The translations under genes and the position numbers were made by a program. A stretch of 64,000 nt of DNA from Montifringilla adamsi (lineage: Eukaryota > Chordata > Aves > Passeriformes > Passeridae), in the NCBI GenBank assembly GCA_017590115.1, contig JAGGNK010006448.1:13393860-13457859 (forward strand). The letters run 5' to 3'. Position 1 is the first letter of the stretch; each line of letters begins with the position of its first letter. This document shows, in pieces, positions 49,986 to 61,763 of this stretch. The notes beneath the pieces are model-generated. The model was not told where the DNA came from, did not search any database, and was given only the letters and a program-made list of their open reading frames with translations.

Positions 49986-50211
49986 AAAAAAAAAAAAAAA
50001 AAAAAGCAAAATGCAGATTTATTTCATGGTTTCATTACAAATGTATTAACTTCCTGCTCAGCTGAGAATAAATTGGAACATACCATTGGCAGTCTAAAAA
50101 AAAAAAAAAAAAAAAAGCAAGCAAAATGCAGATTTATTTCATGGCTTCATTACAAATGTATTTACTTCCTGCTCAGCTGAAAATAAATTGGAACATACCA
50201 TTGGCAGTCTA
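49986..50211. repeat. Tandem duplication of a ~95-bp segment with poly(A) spacers
   Basis: A 20-nt poly(A) run (49986-50005) precedes a segment ending TTGGCAGTCT at 50095. Then come about 21 A residues and a second, nearly identical segment ending at 50211. The two copies differ at only a few positions (for example TGGTTTC against TGGCTTC, and a small insertion after the poly(A)). Each copy contains AATAAA (50067-50072 and 50182-50187) about 24 nt before its end, and the first is directly followed by poly(A). Confidence 0.9.
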
Positions 50212-50971
50212 AATGCTTAATATTACATAAAAAAGTTCAGCTCAGAAATCACAAGCTACCAGTTTCAGTACCTGTAGGGATTTTTCCTAACAAAAATACT
50301 TATTTTAAAAAGCCCTGAACCACTTGACATGTATCATCACTGACACACACTGAACACCCATGCCACAACACAGCAGTGCAACTTTCTAACACAAGGTAAT
50401 CGGTCCTCCAATGCTCAATAGTCCATGCAGCTGTGCACATCCTCTTCCTTGGAGGGATATATAGTCCTTTTTCTTTAAAGCACAGAGTGCAAGTTGCTGT
50501 GTTCATAACATTACACCTATGTACAACCACTTCACGTTATTGTGGAGCCCAGCACAGTCTGAAGTGCCCTTTACTAGTGGCACCTGCTTCTTACAGTGTT
50601 CCATGACACAAATTTGGCTCCCTCAGCTTTTATGTCGCAGAAATCCAGCCATGTGATCTCAGTTTTGCTCCCAGCAAAATTTAGTCTTTTCCAGTTAAAC
50701 GTGCCCTCATTAACACACATTTGGTAGAAACACACCAAGAGCTGTGGAAGGGAGCACTGTTCAGTGAAAGGGCCAAGTTGAGAAGCACATGGGAATCTAC
50801 ATGTAATGACAGGTATGTGAATGTACCAATACTCATGTGAAATATGGGACACAGGCAGGAACCAGCAAATAAGTATCAAAAGATATCAAAACAAAAAAAC
50901 CTCACCATACTGAAACACACAGTGCTATCACATTTAACATTCTAACACCTACAGCTTGAAACAGCAACTGC

Positions 50972-51042
50972 AACTTGAGGGAAAAAATACAAATCTCACT
51001 GTTGTGAATTTAAGGAAAAAATGTAAATCTCACTGTTGGAAC
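50972..51042. repeat. Imperfect tandem repeat, ~36-bp unit
   Basis: GGAAAAAATACAAATCTCAC is repeated once as GGAAAAAATGTAAATCTCAC. Both copies run on into TGTTG, and the repeats differ at two positions in the core. Confidence 0.75.
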
Positions 51043-53789
51043 AGTTGCTTTAGAATTGCTTTTTAAAATAGGAGTGAAGGACACCAAAATTCAATAAGAA
51101 GTTGTTACTGTTCATTACAGAAACATAAATAAGCTAGCAATGAATCAAATTGGATGTGAATGTTCTGTTTTCATACGCAGGGGTTTGTTGTTCAATGCTT
51201 TATCAGTCATGTAAATTTATCAAAATTAGTTTGTCTGTCTCTCAAGGCAAGTATCTGCCAGTTTGATTCAATGCCAGTCTTTTAACATTCTTGGTGTCAG
51301 TAATGTATGAGAATGCTAGAGGGGCCAGATTACTTTGTGTATGGGACCAGATTACTTCAACTGAAAGCAGCAGTGAGATTTTTCCTCATGTATATGAGCT
51401 GATCACCTTAGTTACCCTTTGAAGTTAGTGAATACAAATATCTCCTTCAAGTATGACTTCTCACATCCTAAAGATGTTTTTTTTTTTCTTCAGTGACTAT
51501 CAAGAGAAACTAGGATGAATAGTTTAGATACAGGTATCTCAAATATGAAGCAAAGGTTCCCCATGAATAGGCCAAATATTTTTAACAAACCATTCAAAAG
51601 TATTATAGATTTTTATTTCTTAGTGCCCATAAACACACACACAACCCACATCTCTAAAGTTTAAATACTATGAAATTAAATAACAGGAAACTTCATGTAC
51701 ATGTCATTGGTCTAGCCACAATAAAGACATACAATCAGGGAACTCCACTGGAAGTTTTTGGTGAAAAGAGACTAACATCCATAGCAGTCATTGTGACTAT
51801 TTTCTTGACTCCAGTCTGTGCATTAAATCATTCTGTTTTATCTTCTCAGAACTGTATTTGAGCAAGTAATCGTTAAAAAAAAAAAAGGCTCTGTAATTTC
51901 CCTAGAGAATCAACAGGCCAACTGATAAGGAAACTTTAATCTTCTAGAATTAGCAATGGGAAAAAAAATCCAGCATGCTGGAAAGATAGGCAATATTTGT
52001 AACTACAACTATGTACAAGCCCACTTTTTCTTAATCTTTTTCTCTTTGAAGTGTTCTGCACTGTTCCAGGAGTCAGTTATGAGGTATGAAAAACAATGAA
52101 AATTTAACATTATAACCATTTTAATAAAAACCACTGCACTGTTTGCACTTTCAAAATATTTCTGAAAATAACGTAAAAAAATATTTAGTATTCTTAAAAG
52201 TCTTAAGGAAGTTTTTATTACAAAAGCAGTCATCTTTGTGGCTTCTTCCAAACACAATTCTGCCTCAACATTAAACTCAGACATATGGGTATGCTTCATA
52301 TTACCATAATACAAATAATCACATTGAATTTCTATAGCAGTAAATATTATATAAAACAAATAAACCCTCACAAAAACATATACAGGTAGCCAGAAGAAAT
52401 TATGTTGTCTGTACTGAAAAGTAAACACTATTTTCAAACACTAACAAAACATCCAAATTGTTTGTCAGTCTCTTCTGTCTTAAGACTCTTGAATAGAAGG
52501 ACTTCCACAGAGGAATTTCTACAACTTTGGTTTATAATGACCTAGAAAAAGTTTGTCCCTCATACATAATATTGATCTAGTGGATGTCTTTAAAGCTGAT
52601 ATGGAAAGCAACAGGGAAAACTACACACGTGGACTTTATGATGAAAATAATAATTTAAACTCAGGATGTCATATTCCAAATATACAGAAAAGACCTGATT
52701 ATAGTAAACATATTTATCTTCTGCTATAAATTAGCTCATCCAGCAAGATCCCTACTCTTTAATTCCTCATGACTGAAGAAGCTATGTGTTCTCTCTATGT
52801 GATGAATAGTAGGCTATGTATGGAAAGCCTTAAGAACCTGCTGCTTGTACTGAAGGGTGTATCTATTTCAGCACCTTTCAGATACAAAAGTTGGTACTAA
52901 GCTAGGCTGGTCATTGCAAGATGATTAGCCATACTGGTGCAGTGCTCCGCTTACCAGATACTTATCAAAGAGCATGCTTGGATCATATTCAGAAACAAAC
53001 TTCTGAAAATTTTGTCCAGAAAGCAGAAGAAATGGAAACAACTGCCACGGCTTTGTATCCTATGTAAATTAATTAGTCCCACTGAGAAACAGGCTATACC
53101 TGTAGGAGAGGAGCACACATACATGCCTCTGGCACCACAACTAAAACCAGTATGTAGCCATGTTCATTTGTTCAAAGCCAAATTTGTGGACAGCACCACA
53201 CTGCCGCAGCCTTGCTGGCTAGTTCTGCAGTTAGTGTGGCAAAAATAATGCACTGAAGTGTCTGCATGACTTGTAGTACCCGAGCTAGCTTTGATCATAC
53301 TGTGCTGATCAATTTCTCCCAGGGGACATGGATGGCAAGAATAAAGGAGTATGAAAAGACAGATGAAGTTCCCTAGCTTTCATATCCAATAGCAAACTTC
53401 CAGTCTTAAACAAACAAAACTAAACATCTCAAAAAACCCCAAAGAAACTGGAAAAACCAACCACCAGCAAATAAACAGACATATGACTACTTCCTGAAGC
53501 AGGAATGTATATATATAGTACATGACAAACAACTCTGGACAGCCAGAGTTCAAATGTGTATTAAAGCATAGCCCCTTTTGAGAGGTAACATGGTATCAAC
53601 ATAAACCACCTCTGAATCATCCCACATTGATGTGCTCAGTTTATGCATTAACAGCTATGCTTATTTATCTGCCCCTTCAGCAAACACATGAGCCATGGGA
53701 GACAAAGGTGAAGCCAAGTTCTTTCAGGTAACAGATCAACAGCCAAGGTCAGGTCTTCTGCACAGTTACTGTTCCACAGAAGTTCTCTC

Positions 53790-53795
53790 TTTATT
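53790..53795 (-). terminator. TMTC4: Candidate TMTC4 polyadenylation signal
   Basis: The + strand TTTATT reads AATAAA on the minus strand. It is the first canonical signal I find after the TMTC4 stop codon, giving a 3' UTR of about 0.9 kb. Further signals lie beyond, so a longer UTR is possible. Confidence 0.35.
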
Positions 53796-54670
53796 CCCCA
53801 GCAATATAGCAGCTCAAAGGTGTAATGTCCTTAACCAGAAAGCACTGAATTGCCTGAGAATACAGCAATTAGCTCCTACAGACACTATAGTGTATTTAAA
53901 CCACTGACCTGCCACAGGAGCTAAAGCAATTCTGACTTGTCCATGTTGTCTGTGGTTGATGAGGCTGCCTGCGAGACCAGAAACTCTACCTGTTGCTTCA
54001 CCTTCTTTTCATTAGCTGCTTGCTAAAATCTCCATCTAAGAGTATTTTCTACACTCAAGCATACCTGAGCAGTACACTGGCTGACAGACATTTATGGTCA
54101 AATCCTTGCCCTTATTTACTCCTGTACAAATCTGACACTTCACAGGCTGGAGAGAGAAATGTGCATAAGGGCTTAACCCAAATTATATGAGTAGACTGAT
54201 GTGCTGGAGAGAATTCATTCTTCCACTGGCTCTGCAGGACTGGCACTGGAAGGCAGTAATAAAACTGAAGTGGACAGATATTCTTCATACTTGAAAAGAT
54301 CAGGATTTAAACAGGAAATTGCACTTTTAAGTATCACTTTCAGAAATAAAACTGCCTCCTGCTATTCATCCCGCTACTAAAAAGTCAGATGAAGATATCA
54401 AATTACACATGTATGCTATGAAATTCCATCTGCATTGCTTTCATATGCTTATAAAAATGTTCTAATGGAATTTAAAAGCAGTTCAAGTAAAAATAAAATG
54501 ATCCCTCAAGCTGAAATGTTAGGATCTGTAGGAGGGCAAAACTGGACATTCAAGTGTGCGGTGCTGGTGGCGTTGTTTTTGAGAAATGATGACTGAAGCC
54601 TGTACATGGTCAAAAGTACCCATGTAACAGCAGTTGTAAACAACATGCACGGGCAACCTGAAAAGGAACA

Positions 54671-54822
54671 TCAGGCACCGCCTTTCTTTTGCAACTGCTC
54701 CAGTTTTCTTCTTAAGAGGTTGTAGTTTTCCTTAGTTCCCGGTGCCATGGGATCAAGCTTCAGAGAGACTTCATAGTGCTTCTTCGCCAAGTCAAGGTTT
54801 CCCCAGCGATGATAAAGCACAG
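54671..54822 (-). CDS. TMTC4: TMTC4 terminal coding exon
   Basis: The exon follows the acceptor TGATGTTCCAG. Its first two bases complete an Ala codon begun in the exon at 55341. It encodes VLYHRWGNLDLAKKHYEVSL and onward, ending LEQLQKKGGA and TGA (54671-54673). This is most of the last TPR and the basic tail. The sequence closely matches vertebrate TMTC4 as I recall it, differing mainly in the last residues. Confidence 0.95.
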
Positions 54823-55340
54823 CTGGAACATCAATGGGGAATTTCGTTAGCAATATTGTTGAATAATGTACAATCTTGCCAATCACTTGGAGAACAACAT
54901 TGAGGTATTTGTTTCCAGAGAGGGTCTGTCACTGGCTGGTGGCACAGTAGCTGCTTGTTCTGTTGCCAAATGCAGGAGCAAAGCCTGGGAGCAGAACTGG
55001 CATGGGAATGATGAAGGAATGAATTACAATGGAGCCATAAATGGCAGCTCTTATCTGGTGAGCTCATTGCAGGTTACAAGCACAGCATAAATGAACCAAT
55101 TTGCAGACACTAAAGTGCAGCTACCTCTGGGCTGGATTTTGCAGCCCTCTTGATCTGTCATATCGTGTGACAGCTTTTCTGGCTTTAGTGCCTTGTTCTT
55201 CTGGCTGGCAGTTATTCTAGAAAGTAAAATAGAAATCTGCCCAGCAGAAAGAAGGCACAGAAGATTGGTTTTTCTTTTTAAACACAATGAATTTGAAGCA
55301 AATAAACAAGACAGCTGATAAGATTTAGAAAGGCTCTTAC
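54823..55340 (-). other. TMTC4: Last TMTC4 intron
   Basis: A 518-bp phase-1 intron from GTAAGA to TTCCAG on the minus strand. I see no recognisable element in it. Confidence 0.9.
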
Positions 55341-55410
55341 CTAAATTACCGTGATAGCTGGCAGCATTTGGATTGGCCTTAATTGCCTTGAGGAACAAAG
55401 CTTCAGATTC
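55341..55410 (-). CDS. TMTC4: TMTC4 coding exon (TPR)
   Basis: This short 70-bp exon encodes ESEALFLKAIKANPNAASYH and GNL plus the first base of the next codon. The acceptor is AATTATTCAG and the donor TTTAG|GTAAGA. It covers the second helix of the sixth TPR and the start of the seventh. Joining it to 54822 restores a GNLAVLYHRWG string typical of TMTC4, which confirms the splice phase. Confidence 0.95.
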
Positions 55411-56769
55411 CTGAATAATTTAAAATAACAAGTCATCAGGGAAGTCCATTCTCATATGTATAAAACAATGCCAAATTTACCCACCACTGTAATTACAAAC
55501 CTTCCAAAACTATGCCATATCTATATGATACCACCATATAAATATCCTAAACCTGCCTGATCTGTAGCTCAGGTGGCTACAGCCCCCATGAAACCAAAAA
55601 TAATACTGCAAATAAGTGTCGTGTTTTCACAGGCTGCTCTTATTTTAACAGAAATTTATTAAGTACTAGTGAACTTTGCTCTTTACCTAAAGTAGCTTTT
55701 TTTATTAGTTATAGTATTTTCAAACATTACCTGCTGAAGTTTTCCCTACTTACACAATCAAATTAAGGAAATGTAATTTGGTATCTAAGCAAACTGCTTA
55801 TAGACACTTGTTCCTTTTACAATAGTTTTAGCATTAAAAATAGGGGCATTCCAGTAAATCTCTTTCAAACAGATGTTTCAGTGTGATTCCCGATGAAGAG
55901 TAGCTGAGTACCTTTTACTTAAAAAAGCATGCCAAATCTTATCATGCCACGCAACATCCTTCACATTTTCCTCACCAGTTATCTTCTCTGTATTAGTGTT
56001 AACAACGTGTGCTCTTAAGACTCTTGATATCTGAGTTCCTCTTTGAAAACCTCAGGTCCCTCACCTAATATTCAGAGAATAATTTACTGCTAAATTTATT
56101 CTCTAATTAAAACAATTCTGTTTTTCCAAACTAGCTGCTAATATTGATACTTTTTTTCCCAGAGCATATTTCCTGCAGAAATTTAAAAACTCACATCCCG
56201 GCCAATACAAATGGAGCATATTTACTCGCTGACATGCAAGTTTAGATACTGGAGAGCAAATTTTACATAGATTTCTATGCTGTGCTGTGCTTTAGGGAAA
56301 GTTGTTCATTCAGTTTCAATGCAAATGACCTAAAGATAAAATTACCTCAATGTGGTAGGCTTCCATCTGAATGCACATACTTGCTGTCTGAGGTATGTGA
56401 GAACAGTAACATGGAGAAAAGTCCTTTCCTTTGTGCTAAGCTTTCACTGCTTAAAATAAATCACAGGCTCTACTGAAAAAGAAAGCCTGTCAGCCAGATT
56501 TTTGGTTCCACCATCTTCTCATGTCAAGCATGAAATAACTCTCTGTAAGGGTCCCTTCAGGGGAAAAGAAATTTCTGATGTCAAGATTGAGTCACTCAGC
56601 TCTGAGTGACTTAAGAGCCTCCCCATATGTCCAAATTCAAACCCAAACTAAAAGCATTGCTGAGCACAGCTGAGGCTGCCATTCTCAGTCCAGGACAGAC
56701 TCATGCAGAAAGTGCCTTCATCGCCACAGATCAAGGAAATTACAAACCCCAGGGTTCTCTGAGCTAGGC

Positions 56770-57205
56770 CAATCTATGAAGATGATGAGGGGACTAGAGC
56801 ATCTTTTACAAGGAAAGGCAGAAGGAGCTGGGCCTGCTCAGCCTCAAGAAGAGATGACTGAGAGGGGACCTTGTCAGTGTCTAAGTGTCTGAATGGAGGG
56901 TGCCAAAAGGATGGATCCAGGCTCTTCTCATTCATGCCATGCAACAGCACAAGAGGCAACGAGCAGCAACTGATGCACGGGAAGTTCCACCTGAACACGA
57001 GGAAGAACTTCTTTACTGTTCAGGTGACAGACCACTGGAGCAGACTGACCAGAGAAGTTGTGCCGTGTCCTTCCCTGGAGATATTCAAAACTTGCTTGGA
57101 TGCAATTCTGTGCAACCTGCTCTAGGTGAACCTGCTCTAGCAGGAGGTTGGATGAGACCATCTCCAGAGGTCCCTTCCAACCACAACTATTCTGTGATTC
57201 TGATT
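56770..57205 (+). mobile_element. CR1 LINE 3' fragment
   Basis: A + strand CR1 with GAGGGGACCTTGTCAGTGTC, GGAAGTTCCACCTGAACACG, GTTGGATGAGACCATCTCCA and GAGGTCCCTTCCAACCACAA, followed by the tail TATTCTGTGATTCTG. This is one of the best-preserved copies in the window, antisense to TMTC4. Confidence 0.92.
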
Positions 57206-57537
57206 TTGTTTCAGGACAAGGAATATTTGGATAGGAGTTAACAAGGGGAACCAGATACCTGCAAATTTACTTTGATAGTGCAAGTTTTAGCATTGCTTTC
57301 CTATGGCATGAGCAGTTGCTCCAGCATTCTCATATCCAGACTATTAAAGTCCCTGGATGCATTGGTCTTTTTGAAACCCATACTGTTTAGTGATATCATT
57401 CGTATTTTGGATGATGGGACTGAATGCAGTTTCAAAACTTTACAGATAGCACCTAAGAGGAGGGAGTGAGAAATACATTGGAAGGGAGAACAGCTATTTT
57501 GAGGGACTTGGGCAGGACAGAGAAACAGACTAGCAGG

Positions 57538-57597
57538 AATCATAGAATGGCTGAGGCTGGAATGGACCTTTGGTGGCCATGTGATTTTTATAAGCAC
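57538..57597 (-). mobile_element. CR1 LINE 3' end (short, inverted)
   Basis: A reverse CR1 terminus, AATCATAGAATGGCTGAGGC then TGGAATGGACCTTTGGTGGC, directly abuts the start of the + strand CR1 at 57600. Confidence 0.7.
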
Positions 57598-57599
57598 TT

Positions 57600-58085
57600 C
57601 TGAGACCACACCTGGAGTATGTGTTCAGGCTGGGGGTCTCCATTACAAGAAAGACACAAACATACTCCAGTGAGTCTTGCAGAAAGCCACCAAAATGGTA
57701 CAGGGCTGGAGCACAAGATGTGCAAAGACCAGCTGAGAGAACTGGATCTTTTCAGCCTTCAGGAGAGAAGATGAAGGTGGCTGCCTACAACTACCCGATG
57801 AGATAATACAGAGAAGAGACTGTAAACAGACTCTTCTCACATGTCTGTGAGATGGGATGAGACATAATGGATGCAAACTGGCATACAAGAAATTCCAATT
57901 AAAGGAAACATCAATTTTTTTTATCGTAAAGTTGGTCAAGCATTGAAAGATGCTGTCGAGAGAGGTTATAGAATCTCTATTGACAGAGATATTCAGGATT
58001 CAACTGGAACTGGCACTGGTTTGGGTTAGGGGTTGGACTAGATGACCTCTAGATGTCATTTCCAGGCAAAATTATTCCATGATTT
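57600..58085 (+). mobile_element. CR1 LINE 3' fragment
   Basis: A + strand CR1 of about 485 bp runs from GAGACCACACCTGGAGTATG through AAGAAAGACACAAACATACT. It continues through GTTGGACTAGATGACCTCTA and ends TTATTCCATGAT. It is more diverged than its neighbour at 56770 and may belong to another subfamily. Confidence 0.88.
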
Positions 58086-59112
58086 CCATGTTTCTCAGTC
58101 ACCTGAGAAACATACTGAGACTCAAAAATTTGGCAAGTGGTGCAAGATAACCTCCTCTTTTCATACAACTCTCAAATCCTAAAAATCAACAGTGGATTGG
58201 CATTTGAAAGCATGCAGTAATTTCAAGTCCCACAAAGTTTAGTATTTTGGTCTAGTAAATCTCTTTTTTCCTCACTGGGCAGGTTAACAGCAATCAAAAT
58301 GAAAGATGTACTGACCACTTAAATCAGCCTTACGCCTAAAAGTTGCCACTTACACAGAGGAGGAGCACCCAATGTACAGACTTGCATCCTTTCACTGCTG
58401 AAGGACAATGGGATAACACGTGCAATGTGCTTCCAGGTAATTTACTGAAATAGATATTCAAGAGCTGGCTGCCATTATCATGCATCTTCAGCTCCATGCT
58501 GAGAATATTTTTATTACCACTACTTTGCTCAGTAGCTAGTAGAAGCATAGTGGTTGTTTAAAGGCTATTTAAGGCGCATCATATTCATATTACTGTGGAT
58601 ATATGGAGTAAATATCCCTTCCAGTACATCAGTGGTATTTCAAATCGCTGCATCTTGCCAAATCTTCAAGTGTTGCCAAGAACTTGCAGCTTGCATATAG
58701 CAAAGGCTTGGGGTAAGCACACTGCATTCCATCTGCTGCCAAGGCCACAAAACTGTAGTCTGGCTTTATTTCAAATACAAAAAATGCTGAATGGTTTCAA
58801 TTTATTGCACTTTTTACAGAAAAAGCATAGATATATATGTAACAAAAATATAGCACACATCTTTTTCAAAGAACTAAAGATAGCTTGGTTCTTCATCAAT
58901 TGAGATAAGAACAAGCATTCTGTTGGTGTAACAGATGTTAATTGAAAAACCCAAACAAAACCACAGAACAGCTCATCCTTTATGTGCTTTTCTCTCTGGA
59001 ACAATAAATCATTCATCACTAGATACAAACATAAAATAAAGGGCTATCTTTTTTATTTTTTGTGACGTAGGAAACCTATTTTCTGCTGAAAATCAATGTG
59101 CATTTGAAACTG

Positions 59113-59171
59113 AAGGAGAATGTTGTGTGCTTATTGGAAGGAGGAGAATTTTGCATGCTTATTGGAAGGAA
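59113..59171. repeat. Tandem duplication, ~32-bp unit
   Basis: GGAGAATGTTGTGTGCTTAT then TGGAAGGA is followed at once by a second copy, GGAGAATTTTGCATGCTTAT then TGGAAGGA, with three substitutions. Confidence 0.8.
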
Positions 59172-60413
59172 ATCTCCCACAACATAATAAAACCTTTTTG
59201 ACTCCATGTCTTTTAAAATAAGAGATAACAAAAAACCCCAGAACAAATCTTCCTGTGCAACAACAGAGCCAACATAGTAGCAACTTTTATACAGACACAT
59301 AACGAGTAACCTAATAAATTAAATGCCTGAGGTTATACAACACATCAGACACAGCCCGGCAGCACTCTGAAAATTACCTCCATCACCTTGACAGTCTCCA
59401 TCCCCCGTTCCTCCCCTCCAATTCCATTCAATAAAAATCCTTGAAGAGCCATCCACTTCTCTGTTTTTACATGGTGAGGAGGTGGACAAGAAATCTGAAT
59501 TTTTCATGCTTTTTTTTGTCAGTAAGCATTCTCCCATTACAAACAAATCTGTATCTCCTCTTTCCAGGCAATGCCAAATACAGCTGCTGAGAGCATAACC
59601 TTTGTGAGTCCTCTTTCCAATTCCCTTAATTTGCTCTCCCTGTTATAACTCATCAGTTTTTAGTGACTAGTTAAGCTTTGCACAAAACTACTACTCCATA
59701 TTAAACTATTAAAACACTCACTGGCACCCTGCTTTTTTTTTTTTTTTCCTGGGCTCCACTATTCCTTTTGCTCTTTTCAGACTGTGGACTTAAAAGCTGC
59801 ACTTTCCCCTACTCTTATTTCTACATTGTCTCCAACACTTTCTCCTGCAGCATAATAACCTTTCAGAGCTGGCAATCAAAACCACTATCTTCTTTTTTAT
59901 TTTTTAAATCCACTAAGACAGACTTGTCTCTCCTACACCTGGAAAAATTTTCTAGCTCATTTTCAACTTGTTTTCAACTTATTTTTTTAAATTTATTTCA
60001 TTATAAATTCTCTGTATTCTGTCATGCTACATATTCTCCCTGATGAATGACTATAAAATCCTCTATTCTTCCACAGGCCTGACTCACCAAAATAATTCTA
60101 GCAATTACCTCCTCCATAATCTCATATCTTATGCATTCTGGATGTCAATTTGTATCATTCTGGAACTTTGTTAAACCAACCTAAAATATGTATTTATAAC
60201 AGTCTCAGGTGGAGAGAGAAAAGAATTAGAGTGTCCAGCCAGTCTAGAAAAACAGTAACAGGGTGCTCAACAGCATCACTAACACAAACAAAAGCCAGTG
60301 CTGGGTTGTCACAGGTCCTGGCCTCACATGTGAACAGGTCAGGACTGCACAGCTGGTCAATACTGTAAAAATAGAAGTGGTCACAGTAACTACTGGACAG
60401 ATGTATCTGTTTG

Positions 60414-60745
60414 GAGAATCATGGACTTATTAAAGTTGGAAAAGACCTTTAAGATCACAAGGCCTAACTGTAAACCCCACACCACCAGCATGTTCACCAT
60501 TAAACCGTATCCTCAAGTGCCACATCCATACATTTTTTGAATACTTCCAGGGATAGTGACTCCACCACTTCCCTGGGCAATCTGGTCCAATGTTTTACAA
60601 CCCCTTCTGTGAAAAAAAATTTCCTGATATCTAATCTAAACCTTTCCTGGTGCAACTTAGGCAATTTCCTCCTGACAAGTTTCATATTGTACAATCTTCT
60701 TACTTTGTATGTAAATGAGGATGTTCCTGCAGTGCTGTTAACATT
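60414..60745 (-). mobile_element. CR1 LINE 3' fragment
   Basis: A reverse CR1 starts GAATCATGGACTTATTAAAG. It then shows GTTGGAAAAGACCTTTAAGA, CTTCCCTGGGCAATCTGGTC and TGAAAAAAAATTTCCTGATA and runs into the T-rich 5' part of the fragment. It is inserted in the TMTC4 intron in the same orientation as the gene. Confidence 0.9.
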
Positions 60746-61352
60746 ATCACTATCAAAAAGACATCAAACCCCTTAAAAGCCTAAAAAAACTGAAAAAAGG
60801 TTCAGTAAATTATGTTTTCCTAAGGAACACCAAGGACTTGATTATTAATTTGTCCCTATCACATACATAAATCACTGATTATAGAATCAATTTAAACAAC
60901 TAACTATATTAAATGTGTATGATTTATTCTCTGTCATATAAGCTTATCATCTGATACAATTCCCTTTGGAAAACAAGTCATCCTCATCAGTTTCATTACA
61001 TTTACTACTTGCAAATAAAGGGAGCTAATGCTGAGGTACCACTCACAGGCTGGTCCACTGTATCCAAGAGGAAGTTCAATACATTGAGCAATGCATGTAC
61101 TTTCTCTCATAGCATTCTGAAGATCACCCAGGTATCCCATCCTCAGTCTGGGATGAACAAACTTGTGTTACTACATTTTAGATTGTGTCTGAGGCAAAGA
61201 GGCTAGAATTCTTATCTATATATGTACACATTCACAGAATACATAGCAAAAGCACAAGGATTAGCCTGTCCCATCTAATTTGAGTTCCTGAAATAAGGTC
61301 TCTAATTCAATGCAGGCTCTCCCCCTTGGCAGTGAAGCAACACAAGACCCTA

Positions 61353-61367
61353 ACTGCCCTCTAGTGT
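61353..61367 (-). promoter_or_regulatory. Candidate CTCF binding site
   Basis: ACTGCCCTCTAGTGT matches the reverse complement of the CTCF core at 14 of 15 positions (last base T in place of G). It lies 284 bp upstream (in + coordinates) of a TMTC4 exon. Confidence 0.4.
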
Positions 61368-61650
61368 GCTTAAGAGCCTATTTCTCTCCACTGACCACTG
61401 ACATAGTGTAGGGCAGCAACATTTGTAACCCAGGCATCTAAAATAAGGAGGGATAAGCTCAAGACAGAAGCACACACCAATACTGTGGTAGAAAGGGGCA
61501 CTGAAACGTTTCAAACAGATTATCTAAGTCATAGTCCACAATGATCTCCTCAAATGGTTTCTACAAAAAATGTTGATGGAGTTAAATTAAGGGAAAAATC
61601 CCAACTAAACCAACCCAAAGCCCTAAAGTCAAAAAGCTCTAGTTACCTAC

Positions 61651-61763
61651 CTTATATTTTTGTGATTTCCCCAGTACATTAGCCAAGGAAAACATAAGGG
61701 AATGATCATTAGGTATTAATTCCAGGGCTTCTCTTCCAACTGCTTCTGCTTGAGCTAGATTGC
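61651..61763 (-). CDS. TMTC4: TMTC4 coding exon (TPR)
   Basis: This 113-bp exon follows the acceptor GGCTTCCAG, and its first two bases complete a Gly codon. It encodes NLAQAEAVGREALELIPNDH and onward to GKSQKYK. The donor is ATAAG|GTAGGT. It holds the second helix of the fifth TPR and most of the sixth. Confidence 0.96.

Larger units (their letters stand above)
47700..54670. other. Intergenic region between GGACT promoter and TMTC4 3' end
   Basis: The 7-kb gap holds no supported coding gene. It contains a long CR1 (48085-48715), an LTR-like element (49072-49650), a poly(A)-separated tandem duplication (49986-50211) and a small imperfect repeat near 51000. The part nearest 54670 is probably the TMTC4 3' UTR. 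The rest (51.1-53.7 kb) is AT-rich with nothing I recognise. Confidence 0.6.
55411..61650 (-). other. TMTC4: TMTC4 intron rich in CR1
   Basis: A 6.2-kb phase-0 intron starts GTAGGT on the minus strand. It carries CR1 pieces at 56770-57205, 57538-57597, 57600-58085 and 60414-60745, and a short tandem repeat at 59113-59171. There is also a T run near 59732 and a near-perfect CTCF-type word at 61353-61367. No extra exon is supported. Confidence 0.88.

Noticed and set aside
54671..54690. KKXX-type ER retrieval signal at the TMTC4 C-terminus
   Set aside because: The two lysines are at positions -5 and -4, not -4 and -3, and the tail of this family is luminal, so the signal would not apply.
54671..54886. 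Alternative TMTC4 start from a methionine at the 5' side of the last exon frame
   Set aside because: The extra residues come from the intron upstream of the acceptor at 54823; splicing to 55341 restores the TPR sequence exactly.
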